The notes beneath the pieces were generated by a model, which saw only the letters and a program-made list of their open reading frames with translations, was not told where the DNA came from and did no database searches. From Stratiolaelaps scimitus (lineage: Eukaryota; Arthropoda; Arachnida; Mesostigmata; Laelapidae): a stretch of 64,000 nucleotides of DNA. The stretch is taken from positions 14,855,501 through 14,919,500 of the forward strand of contig JABWDB010000002.1 of the NCBI GenBank assembly GCA_019614645.1. The letters are read 5' to 3'. Shown here in pieces: positions 50,951 through 61,529 of this stretch (the stretch's first letter is position 1; the number at the start of each line of letters is the position of its first letter). A program made the translations under genes and the position numbers.

Positions 50951-53060
50951 CCATAATCCTGGGCCATACGTATGTGCCTTCGTATGTACGAATCCATCAA
51001 TATACATTAATGCGAACGCCACTCCATATAATCAATGTCATCATTATCATCGCCATCACCATCAGAGGGCAGAGTGTTGGAGCTGCTGGTCGACGCAACA
51101 GGGGGAATTGCTGGCGCTGGCGGTACTATACCACTCTTTCCTATCATCCGCAGACCCGCCCACGCACACACACGGGGACACACCTCCGACAAACACCAAC
51201 GCCGCAGGCCCACCCCCGTGCCGAGCGTAACGCAAACCGGTGGGAAGGACCACCATCGAACGATAAATGACCGCCTATGGAGGCTGCTCTCCCGGCACAA
51301 CGGAACGTGACACAGAATGTGATCTCGTCTCTGCCGGGCTTTTCACCTTTCACCCGAACGGCTGACGGCATCGTCGGCACGAAGGGGGGCCCAGCTAGCT
51401 TGGACTGGAACAATGGAGGCAAATGCCACCGTTGGGTAGGTGTAAGAGGTGCGTAGCTGGAGGCGGGGCTGGGGTCCCTCCATTTCGAGCCGTTAACACT
51501 CCCTAGCAACGAGAGATGGTTGGTCACCGAAGAAGGTGATCGTGGCTGGCGCCAGTCCCGAGCAGAGGGGAGCATCTCTTCCTATGTCGTACTTATCGTC
51601 TACTAATACGATTCGGCATCGACGCGTCCATTACGTTTGCCTCTACCTAATGGCGAAACCTCGTCCTGCCTGTCCACACTGACAACATTAAGTATCCGTG
51701 TGTTGCTTGCAGGTGTCGACTCTGTCTTTGTCCGTTCCGAGAAGTGCAACACTCCATTAGTGAAGTGACGCCATTCGGCCGTGCGCGCAGGAGAACTCGC
51801 CAGCAGGCGCTACCGCCTGCACGCATTGCCTACCGCAGCTGCAACCTGCTAGGCCTGTGCCAGGCTGTTACGTCTCGGTGGTCAGTAGGTGTGAACTTGT
51901 AACTGGCCGTGATCCAGCCGGGTCGCCATTGGTGAACAGATACCCATATATCCATTAGGCAAGGGAAAACGAGCGACACAATACTACAAACAAGGAAAAA
52001 GCACGAACGAGTGACGTTGCTGAACACCGTGACTGGGCTTGGAACACGCTCGACCACCCCGTAAGACAGAGCACAACCACGTATCAGCTATGGGGCCACT
52101 TCGCGCCACTGACAATTATGCCTACATCGTATCACATGCACGCTGAGCATCGCGAAAAAAAGCGCTATCGCGCTTATCCTTTGCCTCCTTAATATAGTAG
52201 ATGCCACTTACCGCCTAGGCCGCTTACCGCACTCGAATGAGCCACGCACAGCTACCGTTCCGAACAGTACAACACCGTTTGAACTGATGGGTATCGTCGT
52301 GTCACTTGATATCTCAGCAAGGAGATGATATTCAGGTAATTCGTATCTTCGTCCGCGTCTTGTATCGTTCGCTGTGCAGAGTGCCGGTTGTTCTTCGAAA
52401 ACAACAGCAACATCACTTACGAACATGAGAAACGAAGTGAGATTGCGCGACGGATTTCGTAACTGAACCAAATGAGAACGTCATTACTCAACGCCCCCGG
52501 ACTAGAGAGCTTTCAGGAAAAGGAGCGTTCGTTTACGGTGTGAGGCTATGGAACACGTTAAAAGGATGCCTTGGCCGTTTGTGCTAAGGGTGGCCGATGA
52601 ACACCCTGCCGGCTCCGCGCGGCACCGTCAAGTGAGGTCTCGTTGCCCTCGCGTCGCTGAAGGGCGAGGGCCACGGGCCCGGGAAAGGGTCCTCGATGCC
52701 CCCCGCGTAGAGTACCCTTCGGCCCCTCGTACATCACCCCCACCCCCCAACCTCTTTGTTCTTTCATGAATTCGCCATTCCCGTTAAGACAGCAGCTGCA
52801 CACTCCGACGAAGAGTTACAGACAGCGCCATCTGTCGAGTCGTACGTAGACTAAACGACCAGTGGATGTATCGGCACGAGGGGACACAGAAGAACTCGGG
52901 GCGCGGGAGGGGCGGGCGAGAACAGTGGACCGGATCTGAGTAGAGGGAATGAAAGGAGATCGTCGCAAGTCCCCGATCAGTTCCGATCCCGCGTGGCCCG
53001 ATCTTCTCTGATCTCCACTGCGCTGCTGACACGGCCGGCAGAGCTAATGCAAAACGTGCA
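50951..53060. other. GC-rich island; no supported gene
   Basis: GC-rich stretches at 50960-51850 and 52200-53060 have overlapping low-complexity frames on both strands (up to 143 codons). No domain or convincing splice-bounded exon. Confidence 0.4.
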
Positions 53061-53186
53061 GTTTTCATATCATCACTTATGTAAAGCTTTATCATAATTA
53101 TATAGGTCGATCCCGGCGTCACTATTCGTTTTTTAAGATCAGAGCACCCCGTAAGTTATTATACACAGGAAGGTAGGGGACGACTT

Positions 53187-53340
53187 TAAAGTGGGCTTAC
53201 AGTAACGTAAGACATGGGTATGCATTTAAATAGAGCCTGACGCTCACTTAGAGAAAAAGAGTGGCTTTACAGTTCAAACGGATGCTATTTCAATCGTGCG
53301 CTTGATTTTCCCTGAGCTGTAAATCTATTTTACAAGTACA
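53187..53340. repeat. Dispersed repeat C, copy 2
   Basis: AAAGTGGGCTTACAGTAACG, AAACGGATGCT and CTGTAAATCT align in order with 50414-50545. Confidence 0.5.
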
Positions 53341-53506
53341 ACGCAAACAGGTTCGGCCGCTGGTAGAAGGTTACGCTTTTAATAGAGGCTCGTCGATTGG
53401 TGTCGAAATACTCTCTTCCCTGTTCTTTCTCTCTGAAACCTCTTACCAAAATTATCGTAAATAGAAAATTCATGTTTCATAAAGCTGTAAGCTATTGGAT
53501 TGTGGT

Positions 53507-53593
53507 TACATCATGATCAGGGTGTACTACATCTGATCATCCATCAGAGAGACTGATGGATGATCAGATGTAGTACACCCTGATCATGATGTA
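53507..53593. repeat. Perfect inverted repeat: 41-bp arms, 5-nt loop
   Basis: 53507-53547 and 53553-53593 are exact reverse complements around the loop AGAGA. There is no mismatch, and the pairing could extend two more bases with one G-T wobble. The absence of any mutation implies recent origin, selection or an artefact. Confidence 0.97.
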
Positions 53594-55899
53594 GCAGACT
53601 TGTTCGTTTAATGAGAAATCATTGGCATACAGCGCTCTAGGCTGACCAAGTGCCACCACAATAAGTCTCTCTATTGTTATAGATCCGATTAGCCCCTGCA
53701 GCGTCAGACACTCCAAATCATAAATTGGCGCTTGTTCGAGCATCCTCGAGTGAGAAAGTTCAATTTCTTGTTGTTCTTTCACAACGGTACTAGAGACGAC
53801 CTTTGGGGCGGCTCAATGATATTATAAGTGACAGCCCCAGCAATATATTATAGCACATAATATTGTCGGACTTTGAAAAGTCTTGAAAAAAGACCTTGAA
53901 AAGCCTAAAAACTAGAAAAAAAATCCAGCATTATAGGGGTGCACCGACCGTGGTCCATTATGTTCTCCAGCATGTGAACATGTGTCAGCTCTCGGCGATT
54001 TGCCGCACCGAATGAAGATCACTAATTCACACATTTCATATGCGAATACAACATGAGTAGAATAGAAAATGACATCGCCGTCTCGACTCGCAAACGAATC
54101 ACATGTTGCTCTTCGGAAGCGCCCCTCGAGAGGCGTGACATCGAGACACTCGTAGGAATCCTATGCCAGGTTCCTATGTACATCCATTATACCCATGCAG
54201 GACGGTAGGCATTTGAGGAAGATATGAGCGTTCACACACTGTATTGATCGGGTTGTTATTTGAAAACGTAGACGATAGATATTGTGCATAATCGTACCAT
54301 GTACAAACGTCTGAAATAGCTTGTCGGCATTTCTCCACATGCATTTTTGCGTTTATACGAATGCATCGGACGACTGGATTCTGACACGAATCTCTCACAC
54401 TGTTGTGAGTCGGCGGTGGCCCTGTAAATGGGTGCGCTGATAGCGTAAATAGACGCAATGAGTCGCTCATGAGGCCGCCATGATACTGAATACCGAAGTA
54501 CAATCGAGGATAACGATTGGCCGTATGAATTATGAGATGACATCGTTGTTATTTTATTGTTGTTGTTAATAATAATAATAATAATGAATTTACTAATGTT
54601 GGCTGTAAATCAGCCCGAGAACCTTTTTTAATAATGAATTTATTGACAGATCTGCAAGTGCATCATCACATTGATTCGCATATGCCCTGCGGGATTCGGC
54701 GACTATCTGCTTCAGCGGCGATAAGCACAAAGGCTGGTGTGGATTCCGTGCTGGGAACACCAAGTGCTTTTAACAGCTGGACGGAACCAGACAGGATTCG
54801 TTTATGCCTTTTACTTAATGACTTTACACGGTGATGTAAATTTAATAGTACAGGTCATCGTTATGCTCAAATATAACCCAAATTACTCAAAACTACAAAA
54901 AAACAAGAGAGACTTAATTGGCGACGTTGAACTAATACTTGCCCTCTATAGTATTTGTGTTTCTTTTATTTGCTTTGAACTTTAAATAGGGCAACATAAT
55001 TCGACTTCAAATTCAATACAATATGCTACAATAACCGAACGGTCACTAAGAATTGTCGTATATCTCTGTCTTTATTGGGATTTGCATTATATTCGACGGT
55101 TCTGCCCCTGAATGAATCCGCAGAGCAGCGCAACACAAGACGACGAAACGAGTCCATCTTTTTTTGCGAGGAGGAAATTTTCTTCAAACGCACTAGAGAT
55201 ACCACTAGAGTCATTCGAATCCGCATAAAAGTGGGTGATAAAACGCTGTGAGTCTATCTTACGATATATATATATGCAGGAGTCCCACAGTACCATTGCA
55301 AATACCTTAGTTGTGAGGCCTGGTCTGCATGAGCATTCTCCGTAATAAAAAAAATATATATATATATGATTTTCGCGTCTATCACTCACCGAATGGTACA
55401 AATACAGATATGTAATAAACTGATTCCACGAAGGTGTCCAACCTGCCGTCTTTGTCGTGTCTCATATGCGTCGCTGCAATCGGCCAACTCATTGGCCATA
55501 GAGGCTGGTACTAGCCTACCGCAACATCGCTGCCACTTTGTTGGTTGTACACGAAATGTCGAGGGCATCAGAAAGGTCTATAAAGCCTTCATCTATACGA
55601 GATTCAACGATTCCTATCTCTCTCTGTCTCTCTCACACACACACAGCCTTCTCTACGGTATAATATGTACATCATTACGTATGTATAATACATTTCCTTT
55701 ACGGTTGACCATCTGGCGCAGGTGGAAGCGACAGACGGGGTCAATAAAAAACTGGACTAATCGAAGAATTAAAAAAAAACGAATAGAGGACCAATGAACT
55801 AACCCACCAACGTAATCAATTTCCCAATATCACTCATTAGCGTAATTTCCGTCGATGGACAGACTATCGTATCGCACGCTATCGAGATCTATCGTTAGT

Positions 55900-55942
55900 G
55901 GTCCAATGTTCCGCCCGTTGCATTTACGCGTAGCATTGGACC
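55900..55942 (+). promoter_or_regulatory. Paired CCAAT/ATTGG boxes in an inverted repeat upstream of cyclin B copy 1
   Basis: GGTCCAATG (55900-55908) and its exact reverse complement CATTGGACC (55934-55942) place CCAAT and ATTGG 32 bp apart, about 95-130 bp upstream of the E2F/CHR block. Paired NF-Y sites about 32 bp apart are typical of vertebrate G2/M promoters. I see no equivalent pair just upstream of copy 2, so this may be specific to copy 1 or chance. Confidence 0.35.
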
Positions 55943-56034
55943 TGTCCAACAACGTTTGAAATGCTGTGCTGCCATAAGAGTGTCGTCGGTGGATCGCTCG
56001 TGTCGTTCGGCGTGAACGTCAATCACTTTCAATG

Positions 56035-56067
56035 TTTCGAACTTTGGCGCGCCTTCTAAGCCCCGCC
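56035..56067 (+). promoter_or_regulatory. Composite E2F/CHR-like cell-cycle element, cyclin B copy 1 promoter
   Basis: TTTCGAA (56035-56041; TTCGAAA on the minus strand, fitting the CHR consensus TTYGAA) is followed after one base by TTTGGCGCGCC (56043-56053), fitting the E2F consensus TTTSSCGC. It lies about 235 nt upstream of the ATG. The 33-base block is 28/33 identical to 61321-61353 at the same place in copy 2. Adjacent E2F and CHR sites are known binding sites of E2F and DREAM/MuvB complexes in G2/M genes. Function here is inferred. Confidence 0.6.
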
Positions 56068-56271
56068 GATCTGTCGCCTTGCAGCCGTCGCGCTGCTATT
56101 TGGTTTGGTTTCGAGTGGCGGGAGTCGTTAGGTTGCGGCGAGATTGTGTCGTGTTTTGTACTGCGAAGAGTCAGACGTGGACGGTACACACATTGGAGCT
56201 CGGCGAGACAATCTCTGGCTCAGTCAATCTTTCATCTTGTTGCCGGTGGAACCTGAAGATTACTGACGAAT

Positions 56272-59007
56272 ATGCCGCTCCATCTGAGATCTCAGTTGAA
56301 CGTCAACCGGGAGAATCTACAAATTTTGAACGCGAAGGTACGTCCGTCCGTTGGCCCTCCGCATATTCAAATTTGACGATCATTTTTGCTTGGGACAGAG
56401 TATGTCGGTTCATTTGTACACGCATGGATTCAAATTGTGCATTTCATCCGGTAACCTGATTATTCCCGACTCGCGGCGATAATGACGGGATGCTATCTTG
56501 AAGATTCTGTTGTACAAATGTTTCATTAATCGCCCAGTGTGAAACGCGCCGTTATACATCTGCATGAAACGCAACTATCGCTCGAGCGGCTGGGACGCGG
56601 TCGGTCGTGACGTGTGCACAGTAGACTCCTGTGATTTCCTCGTGAAATTGATTGCAAATGACTGAATTTCATGGCAAGACCAATTTTCATAGAAAGTGTT
56701 TCTGCCTTTCTTTTAGAAAGTTTTTTCGTAGGGTTAACTTAACGTGACAGTGCTACCCTCATCCCCAAATTTATTCAAGGAGTTCTATGAATGTGCAGGA
56801 TAGTTTTATGGTCCTTGTTTCGACGTGCTAAAAGATAAATTCGCTAATTGTGGTATATGCCTGCCGGAGGCACTGCTGATCATGTCGCGGCGTTCGTTAG
56901 CGGGTAGAGTATCGTAGGTAAGCTCTCGTTGCATAGGAAACACGTCCGGTCAACCGAACTGGCGCCACATCGTCGAGTTTGAGGGCGCGTTTAGCGAGTG
57001 AGGACAGTTGGGCGAATGCTTGTGAAATCTAATCGAAATTACATAATACATTACATTGGACCTGTATCAGATGATTTCCTATTTTGCTTCAGTTCACATT
57101 ATCACCCCACCCTTATGGTTATCATAAAAACAAATTCCGCAGGTCGACAAATCAGAATCACATTGATAAATCGCATCATGTCCACAATACTACCTCGAGT
57201 GCAACCCACTTGATGGTTGTTGTGTTGAAATGGTTGATAGAGATCGCGCGAGAAACTTTCGTACGCTCCGAACAAATAGACATTGCCGTTCGCTTATCTT
57301 ATCAGCTATATTATCTAATGCATAGTAACTATCGTCTAACAGACACTGGCTTCGGTCGACCCCCTGCCATTTTCGTTTCAGCAGAATCTTGCGAAAAATG
57401 TCTCGGTTCGGCCACGAGTGGCACTCAGCGCCCGTGACACAAATATAGCTGCGAGTGCAGTCGGGACAAAGGCTAAACCCCAGTTCCAAGTTGAGCCGCT
57501 AAAAGAATCTCGTCTCGAGGTTCAGCAGCCGAAAGCCGCTCCATTGCCTATAGGCTGTCTCCCGCTCAAACCTGACGCGCTTCCATCTCATATCGTCGAC
57601 ATCGATCTCGAGGATGTTGACTATCTGGAATTTTGTTCAGACTACGTCAAGGACATCTATGAGTATCTCTTCCGTGTGGAGACTCAATATGCCGTCAAGC
57701 CACAGTGAGTAAATTTATAGTATATTTGTTATCGTCATTGTTGTTGTTGTTATTATTCTACTATTTATATCACGTAAGGATCATTTCGTAATCACTCCAC
57801 AACTATTCGGCGTTTTGCTTATTCGGCTAAGATCCAAATTTAAACTTAAGCCCTATTACATATAGAATGAGTGTAGTGCCTAGCCTACAACGCTGAATAA
57901 CCCTGACTGCTATGCTTGAATACATGCAGATATTTCGATAAGCGGCGTATCGTGCAGGCGTCCCAGAAGTTCCGATAGCCCCCGACTATCCTTGAAGATA
58001 CTAAGGTGGTTTGGTCAATTCGAGACTCATTTGCCAAACTAACAAACTAAGCAACCAAGCGAAACTCTACATGACGTTCTCTTTTTTTTTGCCGTAGATA
58101 TCTGACGAAGCATCCCACTCTGAAACCGCACATGCGTATGGTTCTTGTCGAGTGGCTGGTCTCACTTCAGCTGCGGTTCGGCCTTCTGCAGGAGACCCTT
58201 CTCACAGGTGTCTCCATCCTGGACAGGTTCATGTCTGAGACGAGCTATGAAGTCAGCCGGGCTAAATTTCAACTAGTTGGTACGTATTGACTAGGTCAAT
58301 TCAATGTTCAGCTCGAATTCTAGGTTGGTAAGCGATGGCCAGTGAGGAGCTTTGGCAACGCTTTGAAGCGTGTGGATATCGTGTATTCCCATAATAACTA
58401 TCACTCACGGCTCGTGTTTGTTTGTGTGACTTTGTCACTGGGTGCAGGCGTTGGCTGCATGCTCGTGGCATGCAAATACGAAGAGATGTACCTGCCATCG
58501 GCAGCCGATTTCGCGTACATGTGCGACGGAGCGTACACTACAAAGGACATCCTTCGAATGGAACTACTGATCCTGGAGACGCTCGGCTTCGAGTTCGCTA
58601 AGCCGTTGACCGCTCATTTCCTACGCCGCTTCTCGAAGGCCGGTGGGGTCGATTCGACGACACACACGCACGCGAAGTACCTGCTTGAATTGGCGCTCTA
58701 CGAATATTCGCTGGTGCACTACAAGCCATCTGTGATCGCAGCAGCGGCCCTGTCGATCGCCGCTGCCGTGACCGGCGCTTTCGAATGGGACGAAACAATG
58801 CTGACGTACAGCCGCTACGAGATATCCGATCTCGAATTCGCTGCCGGCAAGCTCGCCGAACTCGCAGCCACCGTTGACTCCAACAAGTATACCAAGGCGA
58901 CATATAAGAAGTATGCCTCGGACAAGTTCCAGCAGGTTGCGAGGACCCTCGGCCAAAGTTCAATTGTCCTCGACATGGTTCGCAAGAGTACAGACGACAG
59001 TCAGTAA
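56272..59007 (+). CDS. CycB: G2/mitotic-specific cyclin B, copy 1 (complete, four coding exons)
   Basis: Regulatory subunit that activates CDK1 to drive entry into mitosis. Coding exons are 56272-56337, 57385-57704, 58098-58279 and 58448-59007 (TAA); every intron is GT...AG, phases 0, 2 and 1, and the joined length is 1128 nt (375 residues), normal for cyclin B. Residues 33-42 ([10 protein letters not shown]) form a destruction-box-like motif for APC/C. The stretch [11 protein letters not shown] leads into the cyclin box at about 130-245 with MRMVLVEW (141-148), LLQETLL and LDRFM. ACKYEE (K199) and RMELLIL (E228) hold the conserved CDK-contacting Lys/Glu pair at the family spacing of 29 residues. 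[10 protein letters not shown] (246-255) is diagnostic of B-type rather than A-type cyclins and opens the second cyclin fold. The start ATG is supported by copy 2, which shares [10 protein letters not shown] in its own first exon. Exon 2 could instead begin at 57382 (tandem CAGCAG acceptor), adding one Gln. A complete tandem paralogue lies about 2.5 kb downstream in the same orientation. Confidence 0.95.
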
Positions 59008-59353
59008 AATCAAGCTTCTCATCTACTCTTTGCCACCGGAGTCCAGGGAACGCGAGCAAGCAGATAAAAATGCATGCACGCTCTACGGCAGTTCCTCACA
59101 ATGGTTGCATATTTTGCCGAAATTCAGCTATGACTGTTACTAGTGCTACGGACTCCACTGATGCCAACTGCTGCATCATCTCTCATCAAAGAGTAGAATA
59201 CGGTTTTTACCACTCATACGATTCATGCTGACACATAACTGTTTGCTATTTGACGAACATGACGACGATGATGAAAATGATGGAATATCATCTACAGACT
59301 CTATTATATAATGAGCATCTATTGCAACGATCTATGCCCTAAGCAGCTATTGC

Positions 59354-59438
59354 TGTAGATACAACCAACTAGATGAGTTTGTTTGACAGGCATGTATATA
59401 TAAATGTATATAAACTTCGTAGAATACTTGTGTTTTAT
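59354..59438 (+). promoter_or_regulatory. Pumilio-type sites and cytoplasmic polyadenylation element in cyclin B copy 1 3' UTR
   Basis: Three octamers fit the Pumilio consensus TGTANATA: TGTAGATA (59354-59361), TGTATATA (59393-59400) and TGTATATA (59405-59412). TTTTAT (59433-59438) fits the CPEB-bound element and sits 62 nt upstream of AATAAA at 59501, within the working range of such elements. Cyclin B mRNA is a classic target of Pumilio/Nanos and CPEB control in Drosophila and vertebrate oocytes or germ cells. The two TGTATATA sites lie in an AT-rich stretch, so one could be chance. Confidence 0.5.
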
Positions 59439-59500
59439 TTGCAGTATACCAGCAACAATAATTGCACCTCTGTATTGCCTGAGGTGATTCCGAGCGGCTG

Positions 59501-59506
59501 AATAAA
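59501..59506 (+). terminator. Polyadenylation signal of cyclin B copy 1
   Basis: AATAAA about 494 nt after the TAA stop, followed within about 40 nt by a T/GT-rich stretch (around 59535-59555) as expected of a downstream element. This implies a 3' UTR of roughly 510-530 nt. Confidence 0.5.
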
Positions 59507-59529
59507 CGAAACGCATACCTTCTTTAAGT

Positions 59530-61320
59530 ATAGTTGAGATGTCTTTTGTTTTACGAAAGGGGAAATTTCAACAGGAGTTCAGACGCTGGCTCGTCCTTAG
59601 CAAAACTCAAATCTCTCGAAACATTTCGTAACCGCCAGGAGACAGAGACAAGGCGTCTGACATAGATAGATAACATTAGGGTGTAACTGTAGAATTTGTT
59701 CTTCGACCAGACATTCCTGTGTTTGGCAATCTCTCTCGCTACCTAAATCATGCTAAATCGTGCTGAGACCTAAATCTTGAGGCAAGTTCATACTACTACG
59801 TAGGTCGATTTTTTTGTAGTTCGACATATGGTGGCCGCCTCACCCTACGATGTCAATTGATCTCGAAAAGTTTCCGCCTTACAATCCGATTACGACGCAG
59901 GGTGTATAATAAAAATAGTTCTAATGAAATGTAGCTCTAGGTTGCTCAAATAAAGATAAACAAATTTTCGAACGAATAATAAGTCCACTGGTATAGAAAG
60001 AATGAATGTTCGACGCCCGTTAAGAATGAAGGCAGATTCGTTTCTAGAACGGAAACTTGTTTGGTAGTTCGATGCGTGGCCGCAACACACGGATTGAATT
60101 TTGTGGTTTGTGTTCTTCATAAATACGGGCACATAATTCGATGTACTATGGCGAAATCTAAGGTGACGTCCGGTGAAAGCACCGTCATTGATTCGGAAAC
60201 ACAATTATTCACTGAGGAATAATGAGAAAAAGTTCGTAGGAAGCAAATACCACAAACAGCATCGAGAGATTACGATTAATTGATATTAACAATTGGTACA
60301 TTTACCAGCTTGGCATGTCTATGATTGTCTTACGGCATTCTAGGTACTAGGCGCTCAACATGATTTTGCATTAAAAAAGATCTTATCACATGAGCCAAGT
60401 TAGATACTTTTCTATTTCAACTATACCTTGCAAAGGAATCTTCATATAACTTCCTAAGTAAGTGACAAGATACCCACTTCTGGACTCACACTCCGTCTGA
60501 TTCAGCATCGCAATCTATATGTCGTCAAGCAATTAAGGAATAGCATACAACAGTATATTTTCAATTATACGCGATCCATGCATAATTCATCCCCCCCCAT
60601 AATTCCTAATTATTGAATAAACTATTAGGGTAACAAAATGCATGGCATTACTTGCTCGAGTCGTTTATATTTGCTACTTAAGGCAACTGTAGCTAAAGTG
60701 TACCCTCAAGTCAAAAATAAACAAGAACACACCAATAATATAACTCACTAGAAAATTGGTCAGTCGTGCAATAAATATATCGTGACAGTTATGCGCAATT
60801 TCGAAAACCAAATAAACAGAGAACATAGTTGAAGTATTTTGGAACGTTTTAACTAATTTAATCTAAGACCATTTAATAGATTTACTTATACACCTTGGTC
60901 ATAGCACGCCCTGACACCATTAGCGCGCATCTGTGTTGATCCCCATAAATTAGGTGCATCACTAATCCCGCGCGTTATGTAATAAATACGACCCTGTAGC
61001 AGCGGGTCGTATCCGAAGGCAAATTGTTGGTTTACAACGAGAATCCCGATTACGCCGCCGTGTGACCATAGCCATCAAGTGTGCAAATATTAACGCGAAT
61101 TACGGACTAAATCAATGCCGTTTCGTCAATTCTGTTTAGTTCATTAATTACACAATAGGCATTTATTCTGGCAGAAATACTTTCCTTTTTTAATCACTCA
61201 TTTTGAGTACGTATGTATAATGGCTGAAACTGAACCTACGGTTTGTGGCTTTCACCGAGCAAAAATACAATGTATACAAGCAATCGAAGCAATTGACTTA
61301 TCCTTTTAGCTCGGCGTCTA
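59530..61320. other. Intergenic spacer between the two cyclin B genes
   Basis: About 1.8 kb, mostly AT-rich, with a C8 run near 60588. It has no open frame with recognisable domains. It holds whatever upstream control copy 2 has; no CCAAT pair like that of copy 1 was seen close to the E2F/CHR block. Confidence 0.6.
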
Positions 61321-61353
61321 TTTCAAACTTTGCCGCGCCGGCTAAGCTCCGCC
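61321..61353 (+). promoter_or_regulatory. Composite E2F/CHR-like cell-cycle element, cyclin B copy 2 promoter
   Basis: TTTCAAA (61321-61327; TTTGAAA on the minus strand, the classical CHR sequence TTTGAA) then one base and TTTGCCGCGCC (61329-61339, fits TTTSSCGC). Both copies continue with CTAAGC and CCGCC, and both have GGCGGGAGTCGTTA 82-83 nt further on (56117-56130 and 61404-61417), so the promoter was duplicated with the gene. The ATG is about 209 nt downstream. Confidence 0.6.
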
Positions 61354-61529
61354 CTTTGAGCCGCTGGCGACCATGGATCGCTATTTAAAGTTTGATCTCG
61401 ACCGGCGGGAGTCGTTACTTCGCTGTGAAGCTGTGTCGCGATTGGTTCCGAGTTAAAAATCTCGCTCTGACGATTGGAGTGCACTAGTGAACTTTAGTGG
61501 AGCCCAGTTGTGGCTCAGGCTCTGACAAG

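Larger units (their letters stand above)
53061..55890. other. AT-rich DNA upstream of cyclin B; no supported gene
   Basis: It holds repeat C copy 2, the perfect 41-bp inverted repeat and an (AAT)n run near 54570. No exon is recognised. Confidence 0.5.
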
